DNA of 64,000 bases from Prostheceraeus crozeri (lineage: Eukaryota > Platyhelminthes > Polycladida > Euryleptidae): NCBI GenBank assembly GCA_907163375.1, contig CAJQUW010005583.1, positions 62,001 through 126,000 on the forward strand, read 5' to 3'. Made by a program: the position numbers and the translations under genes. The notes below the pieces were generated by a model, which was not told the DNA's origin, searched no databases, and saw only the letters and a list, made by a program, of their open reading frames with translations. This document shows, piece by piece, positions 35,255-48,356 of this stretch (positions within the stretch are counted from its first letter, which is position 1; each line of letters opens with the position of its first letter).

Positions 35255-35978
35255 CAGGGATGTGGAGTCGGAGTCCCGGAGTCCTGTCATTTTTGCAGGA
35301 GTCGGAGTCCTATCAAATTGATAGGACTCCGGCCTATAACTAGACCCGAAATAATATAATACAAGCAAATTACTTGTCCTCGCACATAGCTGTCACTGTC
35401 TTGATGTCAACTTTCTCCGTCAAACGAAAGTACAGAGACACTGCTGCATACAAAACTTATAATAGTTGAGAGAATGAACTGTGACAGTGAATAAAGGATT
35501 GTCTTTTCACTCGGTGATTTAGTAGAGAAAACTTCCTAGTTCGATCACACCTACGCACCAAAGGTCACATCAGAGTCAAAAATGAAATACTAGTTTGTTA
35601 AGAGAACTTTACCTCTAACACTCACGTTAATCGTGTGTGATGGCTCCTCTAAAACACATATCAAAATCGAAAGTGTACTCATATTTTTTGGAGAAGGATG
35701 GGAGATTTTCCTGCCTGGTACAGACTGGAGAAAACCGTGTGAAGCACACAAGATGGGAGGAGCCGAGTCGCATGTATGTAACTGAAAGCGACATCTGATT
35801 AACTATCATCGAAAATGATTGATAACTGATACAATGATCACTAAATATAGGTTTAGGTGTTGTAGGCTACCAGTTAATTTTTCAAAAAACTAGGCTTATA
35901 TACTTGCCACCCGGAGTCGGAGTCCTATCAACCCCCGGAGTCGGAGTCCTATCAAAATGATAGGACTCCGCATACCTG
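35255..35978. mobile_element. hAT-type MITE, long copy
   Basis: It starts CAGGGATGTGGAGTCGGAG (35255) and ends with the inverse of CAGGTATGCGGAGTCC (to 35978). The outside bases 'cggcaaag' (35247-35254) and 'cgacaaag' (35979-35986) form an 8-bp target duplication with one mismatch, the hAT hallmark. Inside are repeated GGAGTCGGAGTCCTATCAAA / TGATAGGACTCC hairpins. The 724-bp body aligns to the 473-bp copy at 62986-63458 over about 400 bp, with roughly 230 extra bases near its right end. No transposase is encoded. Confidence 0.75.
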
Positions 35979-35986
35979 CGACAAAG

Positions 35987-37615
35987 TATAAAGTTTTTAA
36001 AGGAATCGTTTGATGAACAGTTATCTTTCATAATGGCCGTAGCAATTGACCAACAGTCAACATCATGATGGCACTTAAACGATCTGATCAAGCCGCGAAG
36101 ACCAAATAGAAAAGCCCTTCCCCAAACTTACAAGTCTAAATTCAAAACTGTTGACCAGTTGTCATCAAAGGCAGTAGTAAGTCCTGCACAATACTTCTTA
36201 TCTGACTGTGGACTCTCACTTTTCATGCTAATGAAGACAATTTATTGCACGTGTGAAATAGTAATCTGCATTTTACATAAATTTTCGGAGAATGTGCAAA
36301 TATGGTGTTATTATGCATTCATGTGGATCTATTGCAAATCAAGAGTGGATCCAGAAGTATCAATATATTTCAGAAAAAGTATTGTACTATCTATTTTAGC
36401 ATTGTAATCAAAACTGAATATTAAATTTAATAATCTATATTGCTGAATGATGGCATTGTATTCAGTCGATGCCTCAGCATACATGCAGCAAAATATATCT
36501 AAATATTTCTGAGAAAAGATTAGCTTACATTTACATTTTTTATGAATGTGTTCAATTTTACACGCATCTACTATGTATCTATGCATGTAGATAATTGATC
36601 ACATTCGCGTGCTAGTTTGCGTTTTGAAAAAATATTTATAAGTATCTTTGAGAATGCCGGAAAATGATTTATAGACGTACTTTCGAAGAATACACAAGAA
36701 GAAATGGACCACAATGTTGGTAAAAAATATGTAAAAATTATATAAGTTAAGTCTTGCTCTCAAAGAGCCCAAAAACTCTTACCTTCGTCTGTACAACATT
36801 CAAGGAGTATGCAAGTGAGTGCAACGATTCTCCTCCCCAGTTATATAGGCCACTCATTAGTCAGAGGGAATGTGTTGTTTGTAAAAGCCAAACAGAAGCC
36901 TACATTCAAAATTCATTCAGCTAATAAGCTCTCAACAGTGTAATTGACATACGAAGAAGTTGAGAATCAACAGGACGAAGTTTATCTGGAGCCAATGTCG
37001 GCTAGAGACCCAATCAACACTCATTAATCGTCCCAAAGTTAGCCAACAGTGGCAGGATCGCCTGGTATTGACCTTTGAAATCGAGCGACTGCCGTCACAA
37101 TGAACCTAGAAATATTTCTCATCAAATATAATGTCAGAAAGGAGTGTAATTTCAAACAAATTCGAAAGGGATTAATGGATAATAAATGGGTTTCATCCGA
37201 AGTACCTAAAAATGAATCAAGTAAACGAATAGTTTAGAGCATCAACACTAAAGCGAATTCGTCAACAACTGCTTGTTTGTTTTGGAATGGTGATCCCTAG
37301 GTAATCGCGGTGTAAGTCATGTTTGAAGAAATGTTACGTTTTCTACCAACATTGCGTTGAAAGTGGAACAGTATCCCGTCTCCGCCTTGTTGACGATGAT
37401 TGTGTATCAAGAAGCCTTGACTGCTCTTGTCAAGAACTTGAGACTTATAGGAATCAAATTTCGAATCAATGGCAGTGAAGTTCAATTAAAATTCACTCGC
37501 TGAGGCTTCTGCGATTAACGTGTAATTTCAATCTCGAAGGTGTCATGAAAATCTGAGCAAATTTATATAGACTTTGTTAAAAGAAGTTGAAAATGACATT
37601 TCGTGGAAACTAGAA
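35987..37615. other. AT-rich non-coding DNA
   Basis: Nothing recognised on either strand. Confidence 0.35.
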
Positions 37616-37700
37616 CAGTGGTTCCCAACCCCCACAGGGGTAATCTGCCAAATTTCTTGGGGTAGTGGGAACACCTCTCACAATTTATGCAGATCTTTCT
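37616..37700 (+). repeat. Possible end of an hAT element
   Basis: 'cagtggttcccaaccccc' followed by a G-rich segment matches the common CAGTGGTTC(C/T)CAACC terminal repeat of hAT (Charlie-like) elements. No partner end was found nearby, so this is probably a truncated copy. Confidence 0.35.
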
Positions 37701-37742
37701 TAGACTATGTTTCTATAGGATGTTCACTTATGGGTGGTGGTC

Positions 37743-38565
37743 ATAGAGTAGGGATATATAGGTAGCGTGTCGACTCAAAAAAGTATCTCTATACAGTGAA
37801 AATTTTTGTATCAAAAGATTCAGTTTTTTGCGGAGATTACGTTCCCGTGGTCCAAAAAATTATTTGAGCACTTTTGAAAAAAGTCAAAATTTGCCAATTT
37901 ATATACTACCGAGATGACTCACCTATATAAGTAGTATGAAACAAGATGGATATAAAAAGGAATGAATATTTGATAATAAGCATCGCAACTAAGCGGAAAT
38001 GATGTTCATGATCAAGGAAATCTAATGAGCGGCATTATAAAGGAAGTCTTCATGAAAAAGTCGCGATATTATTAGTGCTTTGGCTGAAATTTCAAGTTTT
38101 TAATTCACTTTTCTGATTTTATGATTCACTAAATTCACGTTTCATTTCTTGAATCTGAATAGTGATGTGGAACCATTTACATCTTTCAAAGTTAAATGAA
38201 GTCATTGGCTTTGATTATGTGATTTTGCTCTGCCAGTGGCAGGTTGCTTATGGTATGATCACGTTTAAGAAAATCATCTTGAGGTTGAGCATGAAAGTAA
38301 TAGGAACCCATCGAATTGCTAATTTAGCAAACATTAAATCTCCAAGGCTGTCATGAGAATCTGTGAAATACCATCATTCCTTCTGCATTACAATCACGAT
38401 CACTCAATTCCGTGGCAAATTCCGTGGCAAAAATTTGCATATCTCACATTTGGTGACAATACCACCTGTATCTCCCTTGAGTTTATTTAATAAAATCGAA
38501 AGTGTATACACATTGGGGATTTAATAAATGCGGAGTTACCACTCTACCTAATATACCTACTCTAT
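37743..38565. mobile_element. 0.82-kb MITE, copy B (atagagtaggg ends)
   Basis: Ends 'atagagtagggatatatagg' (37743) and the inverse of 'atagagtaggtatattaggt' (to 38565). Direct repeats 'ggtggtggtc' flank it (37733-37742, 38566-38575), a 9-10-bp target duplication. Together with the 9-bp duplication around the mini copy at 18.14 kb, this points to the Mutator-like (MULE) superfamily. It lies in reverse orientation relative to copy A and encodes no transposase. Confidence 0.7.
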
Positions 38566-38575
38566 GGTGGTGGTC

Positions 38576-39545
38576 ATGTGCACTTCTTCCCTGTTGCATG
38601 TTGTTCCGCGTTTAGATGCGAAGATACACCACGCTTCCAAAGCGTAGAGGATTCTCTATGCATGATTTAATTGGCTGACTGCGCAAGCGAACCAGCACAC
38701 TGAGTTGATACTTGTGACGCTGTCTTGTTCTCTCATGACTAAAAACGAGCATCCTGATTTTCGTTATATGATCGATTTCAAAATCAGTTCGAAGCCAAAT
38801 CGATGAACTGCAATTGAGACTCACAATTCCAATTTTTTTGATAGCTAGACAAATGTGTTGCATATTTTAGAAGAACAGCTATAAAATTTCAGCTCTGAAA
38901 TAAATTGACAAAAGGATGGCAAATCTGATTGCACAAAATGTAAATTAAACTGTTTTATCGGTATTATTTCTAGAGCGAAAGCATTACCGCTTGAAATTCC
39001 ATAGAAATGAAATTGCCTTGTCAGATATTCGATCAGGCGGGTAAGAACAACACGCTTCCGTCAAAATCCATATTGGTAGAAGCTACAATTAGTGCACCTT
39101 TCATGCTTTTACCTGGCCTGATATAGCTTTTCAACAACTTCTTTCACTTTATTCTCTGTTGCCCTCTAAATGACACATTGCTTCCGGCTTGCGTATTTCT
39201 ATTCGGCAAGAGTAATATAACATTAACATGGATTTTTGAGGGCAACAATGTAGGACATTTGAGGGCGCGTGATTACTGTGTTGTATCATTGCGGTACGAT
39301 TTCTTAGACATAGCATTCAATTGCAAAAATTTCGGACAGCAATGATATCATCTTCTTAGATATAGAATTCAATAGAAAAAAGCCGTCTCGCCTTTTAAAT
39401 AATCTTTGCACATTTATTTTAATCATCCATCGAGTAAAAATGAAAGCAACATAACTTATGAGTTCCGTATCAGGAACATTTTATGTGAATAATGTGCGCA
39501 ACCTCCTTAAAAATATTGACAAATTGCGCTCGATTGCAACAATTG
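38576..39545. other. AT-rich non-coding DNA
   Basis: Nothing recognised. Confidence 0.35.
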
Positions 39546-39876
39546 ATATTTTGCCTTTCGTCTAACTTTCTTAAGTTTAGGATCATGTAGTTACAGAGTC
39601 TTTTTTGGTAAAGATTTGGACGAGAAGTTTCGTAATGACCTTTTAGTTCTAAATTTTTCAATTGCACCTAAACTCCATTGCATATTTCACCATGCGGCCG
39701 AATTTTGTATGTCGAGGCACCAAGAACTGGGCTTTTACAGTGGACAGGTGAGCGAAACTTTGCATTCAAATTTTGATTCCATTTGGCGAAAAGACAAAGT
39801 GAGATACACTGCTAATACGAACTTCACCGAAATACTTCTGGCTGCTGTACGAACCTACAACGGAAGGAATTTGTAG
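39546..39876 (+). pseudogene. Fragment of a transposon-associated conserved protein
   Basis: An open stretch without its own ATG, ending at 39876. It reads FRNDLLVLNFSIAPKLHCIF, HHAAEFCMSRHQELGFYS, GQVSETLHSNFDSIW, then TNFTEILLAAVRTYNGRN. The pattern PKxHxIFxHxxEFC..LGxxSxQxxExxHxxFxxxW is, from memory, that of the C-terminal part of a multi-copy invertebrate protein associated with DNA transposons. I cannot name the superfamily. It may be a terminal exon or a broken fragment. No RNA-binding, nuclease or signal-peptide feature is visible. Confidence 0.4.
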
Positions 39877-40310
39877 AATATGCTGGAAGATTTGTTTTTG
39901 ATTATATAGCTTTTTTGATAATTATGTGATTATAGTGTTTTTCTTATTGTAATAGAACCTGGTATTTAACCTAATACAGAAGAAATGTTTTCAAAATTAT
40001 TTATGATCACTTTATGAAATATACGAACCTGATTGATTGTTGTAACTTGATTATTGTAATTTAAGATAATGTTCAAGGAATTACACCGTAGTTAATGTCA
40101 TCGGGTAAGGTTTTGTCCCTTTCAAACGGTCCTTTCATGTTTCATGAATTCAAAAGTAACAGTTTTGCAATTTCTGCAGTTGCATGCTTTATCAATACTT
40201 AGAGCTGATTTAAATAACACATGAATATAATTGTTGAAAAACTGTTAATTAAAAACACAGGCTAATACTTTACTTAATCATATTTTTTAATGAATTCTGC
40301 ATTCTAATTC
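39877..40310. other. AT-rich non-coding DNA
   Basis: Nothing recognised. It lies between the transposon-associated fragment and a tandem repeat. Confidence 0.35.
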
Positions 40311-40590
40311 CTGACTTTTCCTCAAAAAGCCCTCGATGGATGATTTTTAACCATCATATTCGGAATCTAGAGGTCAAATTATATAGGAATGTGAGGAAAA
40401 ATATCTTAGGAATTTTTTATGGAAGTAGGCAAAGTGCAGTTTCGGTTTCAAGTTCCGCCATTTCCAATATTTGACTTTTTCTCAAAAAGCCCTCGATGGA
40501 TGATTTTTAACCATCATATCGGAATCTGAGGTTCAAATTTTCATACGAATGCGAAGAAAAATCTTCTAGGAAATTTCAAAAGTGAATCAG
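40311..40590. repeat. Two-copy tandem repeat, 160-bp period
   Basis: The block 'ctcaaaaagccctcgatgga', followed by 'tgatttttaaccatcatat', occurs at 40321 and 40481, exactly 160 bp apart. Similarity continues through 'cggaatct..aggt(c)aaatt' and 'gaggaaaaat'/'gaagaaaaat'. The second unit is partial and diverged. Confidence 0.65.
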
Positions 40591-43500
40591 CATTCTCCGT
40601 GACACCGTGTATGATTCACAGTAACAATGTAATTGCGGCCTTCTTTAAATCGGACTGCAATCATTTATTGTTTTATGTCAACTATTTGTTAACTGTTTGT
40701 CAAGCTAGTTGTGGATGTTTCTGAGAGCAAATTGTGGGATATTCTTGTTCGGGATTTTGAGTGACTTGGTAGCATTGCTTCATTTGAAATACAATGGTTC
40801 CATGGGTTGACATAATGTGAGTTTAAGTGTAATAGTCATCGACAATTATTACGTCATTTTTCACTGCTGGATTACGGATGAAAAATGAGTTCACAGAGAC
40901 AAAATTGAAGTGTTAAGTGCACAGTGGTCCTCCTAGGGCGTTGGTGTACTTTTAGAGGTGGCTGGGAAGGGAGGTTTCAATTCAACTAGGACAGCTTCAT
41001 ATTGTGTTGTTTACATCAACAAACTTAGAAATTGTCAAGGCTTCTATGTTGATTCATGTTCTGATTTTCTTTGATCTCTTTTTGTATTTAGTTCTTGGTT
41101 CACTTCCACGTGAAACTTAGGACAAGGAACTGATGTTTTCAAAGAGTCGAAGGCTTCCAAAACATTAGGATACTGAGAAGCAGTTTGAAAAGAACTAATG
41201 TTAATCGCGCTAGCAGAACGCGTAATCGACGAGAACTTTGTCATTGATATTCGATAGTGTCAATGATCTGGGACTTAATACCTTTGATTCTCCCGCCCCC
41301 GAGCTGCTTTTCCCTATCATTTACGGCGCCCTGATTACAAGTAGCCAACCCATTCGGCTTCACCTTTGTGGAATTACAGATTACCAGATTATCTGAATAA
41401 ATCCATACTTTTTCATACAAATGGTATCCATGTTTTAGTCTTCATGCGCATCACAATCACATTATTAGTGAACCTGTCACTTATCTTGCCTTCTCATGCG
41501 TTGCCATCAAAACAATAGATAGATCATTGTTTGAATAAATTTTCTGTTGCATTTTCTTTTGTTCCATTTTTTCACTGAATCAGTGGTAAGAGCAAATATT
41601 CATCTTTCAAATTGACTCTAAAGAATTCATAAAAACTACTTAAAAAGATTGAATGTCCATCAATCTCATCTGAAGCGGGATTATTGACCTTCTATTCCAT
41701 AGGAATGTTTATAATTTAATTTTATTATCGTTTATTTTTCTAAAAGCTAGCTCTGACGAGCAATCTCTTGCATATGCTCGATTATCTAATTAAAAAACAA
41801 GCTAAAAAACATGATTTCTACATGAAGCAGAGATATGTTTCACATGTCCTGTCATCATTATGAAGAAAAACCATTATTCGTATTAGACACAAGTAAGTGG
41901 CACACGTCCATCATGGAATTTTAGACATGGCTGTATCAATGCAAATGTAACTTATGAAGTAGCGTGATGATCTTAATAACATACATACCATTAACCAAAA
42001 TAGACTATCATTTATTAATTCACTTTAATCACAGACAATTTATTTTGGTAACTGATATGTATGTTCCGGAGATCATCGCGCCAATTCGTAACTCGCATTG
42101 GCTTAACAGGCGAAGCGTCTGCCACTTACTTCTGTCTAAAAAACTTGTGTACTACGAAGTAGGCCTACATTGGTTTTCTTTATAATGATCTCTACAGTCA
42201 ATAAAGGATTTTACTAAATTTGCTGTAGTAATCAAAACATTTTGCTTGTCATGAAAGAAATCATTGTATCCGACCGAAATGGGCAAAATTATCAAAATTG
42301 TCTGAATTGATATCTGTCATATTTTGATAGACGATTAGCCTATTATTAGGGTTCGTATGATTTTCTGAATAATCACTTTGACCTAAAAAATAAACCTAAT
42401 AAGCCTTAGTTACCCTACATATAGAATTTTGAGAGATATGAGATGAAAATCAAACAACAAGCTGTATTTGTGTGCAGAATGAATCATGTCGCACTTGCCA
42501 GTTCTACAATATCACAGGATCAATCAATTACTTGTATTGACCGGTTCAATTCGGCGCTTAAGTTAATGACTGCAAAATGAACTGCATTTTTCAGATTGAA
42601 ATTTTTATCATCTCTTAAAATGACATTAGAAAACAATGCGGAAAAGCAATGGAGGATTGACATAGGTTTTATAAACCTTCCTTCACTATTGCTACAGCAT
42701 TATCGCTTCTTTGGAAGTCCTACTGTGACAATAGGATCCACGCGTTGCATTGAGTAATTGCAACTTCCGAGTACATGCTTTTTCATGAACATTTACATGA
42801 TGTCGACTGGTGTAAAGACTCTGAGACTCAGAAATCGATAAGTGGCATGAATCGACACGTGTTATATTCAACGCGAGGCAGAATTTCCTAGAAAAAATTG
42901 TTTGTGCTGATAAGCAGAAAACGCTTATGACGATGCACATTACACTGTCTTTATCTGCTTTGAAACAACAATAAGTATGCTCGATATCACACCCTTTTGT
43001 TTTCCAATAAGTTTGCATTAAGTGTACTTGGAAATTAACACTTGCACCCTTGGTCAAGGGTTTCAGCTATCTGAGAGTAAAATTTACAAGGCACAGAACA
43101 AAATCGACAGGAAGAACATGCTGTATACGTATACATGCATTATCGTATTCATTATTTATGAATTTATGCACACGGAAACTTGAGCTTTTATGCTATGGTT
43201 GCTGCTCAATCATATACAGAACGCAAGTGAACATCATTTTATGCAGATTAAATGGATCTGATGGCAAGCTAAGCTCTGCATAAATTCTGACGAGCATACA
43301 TTGGCAATTTTTAACTTCAGGTAGAAGCTTTCCTTTAAAGCAGAACATCGCATTTCTTTTAAATCACTTTCAGTCGATTCAGTTAATGTGCATGATGTGG
43401 GTCAAAAGAACTCGCACTGAGAAGGAAGCCTCTACAAGAAATAATGAATATTCAATTTCCTTTGTTTCAAAGAATAGATAAATTCTCTTTATGTTTACAC

Positions 43501-44185
43501 ATCGATCAAATGTCATCAACCTGAAACAAGATCTGAAGGCTATGTTATAAATTTATGTCATTAAGTAAGCCTCAGTATGCCATTGCGTGCGACACCAATT
43601 CTACAAGAAAGATACAGAAGTCATACAGAAGATGCAGTCATGCTTGTTGATCTGCATTGTAAATTAATATTCGAGACTGTATTCTTTTAGATACAAATAA
43701 ATAATGAGAACATTAAATGAGTATGACATGATGCTCCATCGATGTACCTTTATTATGAGACTCCATGGAAATTGCCTGGTAGAGCTGTCATTTGGTTGCA
43801 GCTCTTCAAAGTTTTGCCGATAATGGTTCCAGCTGTTACAGTGTTTTCAAAATTATACAGATTGTCAAATTTGAATCTGAGATGCACGATTTCTGTAGTG
43901 CTTCATGGCTGCATGATGTCGGTATTAGGATGATTAGGATGTCACTGCTCAACTCGTTATAAACATGGATTGCAAACACCATTTTCGCATCCTTCAAACA
44001 AAATAGTTAAATTACTATTCTGTAGAAAATCCCATTCTTCATTATATTACATTCAAAGAATTTACATGATTGAAAGTTGATACCGATATCGATAGGATGC
44101 ACTGCGAGGTCATTTTCATTTTCTTTCTATCAAAATACTATGTAAAAGTATTTGTCTGCTCATTATTCGCATGATAATGAAGGTG
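40591..44185. other. AT-rich non-coding DNA
   Basis: No gene supported over 3.6 kb. The longest minus-strand frame (42692-43057) has no signal, domain or family pattern. 41280-41345 is locally GC-rich without a recognisable element. Confidence 0.35.
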
Positions 44186-44370
44186 TTAGCATAGCTTACT
44201 CGATTAATGGCCGCGCTTCGGTACCGAAATACCGATGGTCCATGGATCGAGTCTGCTCGCCTCAAGCGGCACCATTACTTTAGTTGCAAGTTACTCCTTA
44301 CTTGGTAAGAGTTGTGAGTTTGTGAAGGCTTATTCCCATTCCTAGCTTGATAGTATAGCTTTTGCCATGA
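44186..44370 (+). repeat. tRNA-derived SINE
   Basis: A box 'tagcttactcgattaatgg' (44192-44210) and B box 'ggatcgagtct' (44244-44254), in tRNA order and spacing, preceded by 'gtgtta'. The middle lacks a proper anticodon stem, and a non-tRNA body follows to about 44370, so this is a SINE rather than a tRNA gene. Confidence 0.45.
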
Positions 44371-45913
<1,543 letters not shown>

Positions 45914-45918
45914 ATCTA

Positions 45919-46200
45919 GGTAAAACTTTATTTTCTCACTAGGAGAGGCATGCAATTACAAATAACTCAGAATGTACAAAAATCATAAAAACGCATTACA
46001 ATTGCGAACTGAATAAACAAAAGCAGTTAACACAAAATAAAAGAACACTCAAAGTTAACCAAGTCCAAGATACCATACTATAGGTCATACTACAAAAGAG
46101 GCAACGCCGATAAAGGAAAGGACATGGATAACAACCGAGAGATGAACTCACGTGTGGCTCAGCCAACCCCACACCAAACAGTGGTGGACACCGTTTTTTA
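45919..46200 (-). mobile_element. 5'-truncated LINE, 3' UTR only
   Basis: Read on the minus strand, the segment ends GTGAGAAAATAAAGTTTTACC, with AATAAA at 45932-45927, then passes into AGATAGAAAGAGAG, the (AG)n tract. It has the form of the 3' end of a non-LTR element with a simple-repeat tail. On its other side lies 'gatatctatctatctctatc', a matching microsatellite-like flank. No coding part remains. Confidence 0.5.
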
Positions 46201-46714
46201 GATATCTATCTATCTCTATCTCTCAAAATAAAAAATTGAAATTTGAAAGGTGCTTATTTTCATACAGATACAGATATGATACATATACGAATTCCATCAC
46301 CAGCTAAATGTTCGATATGCCAATGAAATGGAAGTCACCTCAAATGTAGACTAACACGCAATGTGAATGGAAATATGCACAGATGCGGGTGTGATGTTCA
46401 ATTAATGTCAATGATCATAAAGCAAAATTAAGTCTGGTCAACAAAGTTGTGGGATAAACACGCAGCCTATACCTAGAAAGTTGATATTCTTTAAACATGA
46501 TGCCATAATACCGGGATATGAAATACTTAAACGGGAGGAGGAATCATTCAAATCATGGTTTTGAAAATTCTGCTTCATAGTTAGTTTTCATACAAATTCA
46601 ATCTTTCACCATTCGTGTCCACAATCATTACTTCATTAATTATTATTGAGAAGAGTCGTCTTGCAAATGCCAGTAGAAATGTATTAATATAACATGAGAA
46701 AATTTCGCGAATCA
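46201..46714. other. Non-coding spacer
   Basis: It begins with a short TATC/CTCT tract. Nothing else recognised. Confidence 0.35.
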
Positions 46715-46752
46715 CAGGTTTTTGCGCTTGTTAATATAAATCTGTTGTTGAT

Positions 46753-46880
46753 TAACGTTGAAGCTGATAAGTTAACGGCATTTCTCATTTATTTGCTGAG
46801 ATTTGTCATTGATCAACGACATCATTCATTAGATCGATATTTCTCGATGATAAACGGCATTTCGCACGCTATCGAGATAT
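46753..46880 (+). repeat. Left array of degenerate 20-bp units
   Basis: Core AACGGCATTT-type words recur at about 20-bp spacing or its double: 'gttaacggcatttctc', 'gatcaacgacatcatt', 'agatcgatatttctcg', 'gataaacggcatttcg'. The orientation is opposite to the array at 47620-47780. Confidence 0.6.
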
Positions 46881-47243
46881 CTACCAATTGTTTATGGACA
46901 TTTTTCACACTATTTTGACTATCCTGCACAAGTCCTTTTCTAATTACTGTATACCGAGAAATTCAAATTATACAGAATGGTGTGTATTTAAATGCAAAAT
47001 TGCACAATATTTTAGGCATGATTGTCAGTGATGTCTTCTAGTCGCATGCATCGAGGAATCAGCAGACATACCTTTCCAGGGAAGCTTGCAAACCTCGGGA
47101 GTGATTTCGGAGAGATTTTGCTCTGACAGTTAAGCCAGTGTTGCCATGCGCGTCTGGTGATCCTGTCGAAGCATCTGGTCTAGTGGATCCCCCAAATTTC
47201 TTCTGATACCTGCCTTCCACACAGTAAAAGCACTCTGCGATGT

Positions 47244-47580
47244 TTATGGAGGACTCCGACGAATCTCAACATTGATTTGCTCAAGCGTAAATGCCGGATT
47301 ATCCTGAACAATACCAACAATACATTCCTCCATTTCGTGATCCATAAGGCGAGGTTGATGTCCTCCTCGCATTCGTGTAATAACGTTGCCAGTCAATTGG
47401 TGTCGTCTAATGATTGACCATGCGGTGCCACGAGCGATTCCAAGTGAACCAGCAACCTCAACATAATCTCGATTCTCATCAACGATTCCTATCAATTTCA
47501 GAAATTCCAAGAGAACCAGCAACCTCAACATAATCTCGATTCTCATCAACGATTCCTATCAATTTCAGAAATTACACGTC
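47244..47580 (-). pseudogene. Helix-turn-helix fragment of IS630/Tc1-type transposase
   Basis: The minus strand reads IVDENRDYVEVAGSLGIARG, TAWSIIRRHQLTGNVITRMR, GGHQPRLMDHEMEECIVGIV, then QDNPAFTLEQINVEIRRSPP. This is the paired-type DNA-binding part of a transposase family common in marine invertebrates, with DYxxxAxxLGIxRGTAWSIxRRxxxTG...RGG and NPxFTLxQIN motifs. The DDE catalytic part is absent; the frame ends at the RRSPP motif. A 67-bp tandem duplication near its start (47437-47570) is not a multiple of three and disrupts the N-terminus. Confidence 0.6.
47437..47570. repeat. 67-bp tandem duplication
   Basis: Two adjacent 67-bp copies (47437-47503, 47504-47570) share 'aaccagcaacctcaacataa' through 'atcaatttcagaaatt' with almost no differences, so the duplication is recent. 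It lies in the transposase fragment. Confidence 0.85.
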
Positions 47581-47619
47581 TCTGTAGCGGGACATTCACA
47601 TTTATAGAGATTCAGTTAT

Positions 47620-47780
47620 TGAGTGCAAAACGTCGCTATTTATTTACAAATTTCGATGTTCATTTGACAGATTGCTACTTGTGAGCGATATTGCCGACGA
47701 TGAACAGATACTTGCAGCTATTCAATTCGAAAAGTCGCTAATCATTGCAAAATGACGTTAATGAATGCACAACGCCGTTA
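47620..47780 (-). repeat. Right array of eight 20-bp units
   Basis: Units starting at 47620, 47640, 47660, 47680, 47701, 47721, 47741 and 47761 are 20 bp long (one is 21). Examples are 'atcattgcaaaatgacgtta' and 'atgaatgcacaacgccgtta'. Each ends in a CGCTAT/CGTTA-type word, so register is kept while sequence drifts. They run directly into the right terminal repeat. Confidence 0.7.
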
Positions 47781-47818
47781 AAAGCTGACAGATCTATATT
47801 AACAAACGGAAAAGCCTG

Positions 47819-48356
47819 AACAATTATGGAATTATACGAGTTACACAAATGCTTGAACAAAATGACAAACGATTACACAAATTAATATCTGTTTCTCGTC
47901 CTGATTATTGAGTTTATAATAAGACTATTTCTAAATTGAATCGGCAGTTTTGACTCTCCTTCAAGTTAATAAGTCAAAAAGTGTTCACTTCCAAAATTTG
48001 TGGAAAACTGTTGGAAGACATTCATGAGAAAATAGTGTCAATTGAGAAAGGAGAGGAGAATATAGTATTGATCCCTTTCTTGGATGTTTCTTTATCATTT
48101 TACTTGGAAATAATTGAAATTATCTGTAATTGAAAAGAATCCCAGGGTTATGACAGTTGTACAGTTATGAAGATAATCCGGCCTTTGCTTTGCGACTCGT
48201 TGTATTGACTCGTTATCACTCGTACATTGAAAAGTGAAAAAGCGAATTTTTTAACCGTTCCTAATTTCTATTATCGGCTGATCGTTTTTCATGATTCTAT
48301 TGGATGCATTCTAGATAGGACTAGCCACAGAGATAGATTTGTTTGCGAATGAGTTA
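47819..48356. other. Non-coding spacer
   Basis: Nothing recognised. It ends with the TTA target site of the Harbinger-like MITE. Confidence 0.35.

Larger units (their letters stand above)
46715..47818 (-). mobile_element. Transposon with inverted 20-bp-unit arrays and HTH remnant
   Basis: The ends are inverted repeats: 'caggtttttgcgcttgttaa' from 46715 and, from 47818 inward, 'caggcttttccgtttgttaa'. Both continue through TATA(A/G)ATCTGT, about 31 bp in all. Each end is followed inward by an array of degenerate 20-bp units in opposite orientation (46753-46880, 47620-47780). The interior holds a piece of an IS630/Tc1-type helix-turn-helix transposase. No target duplication is obvious. It is an internally deleted element. 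Confidence 0.6.

Noticed and set aside
42692-43057. 121-codon minus-strand open frame
   Set aside because: No signal peptide, domain or repeat; composition like the surrounding non-coding DNA.
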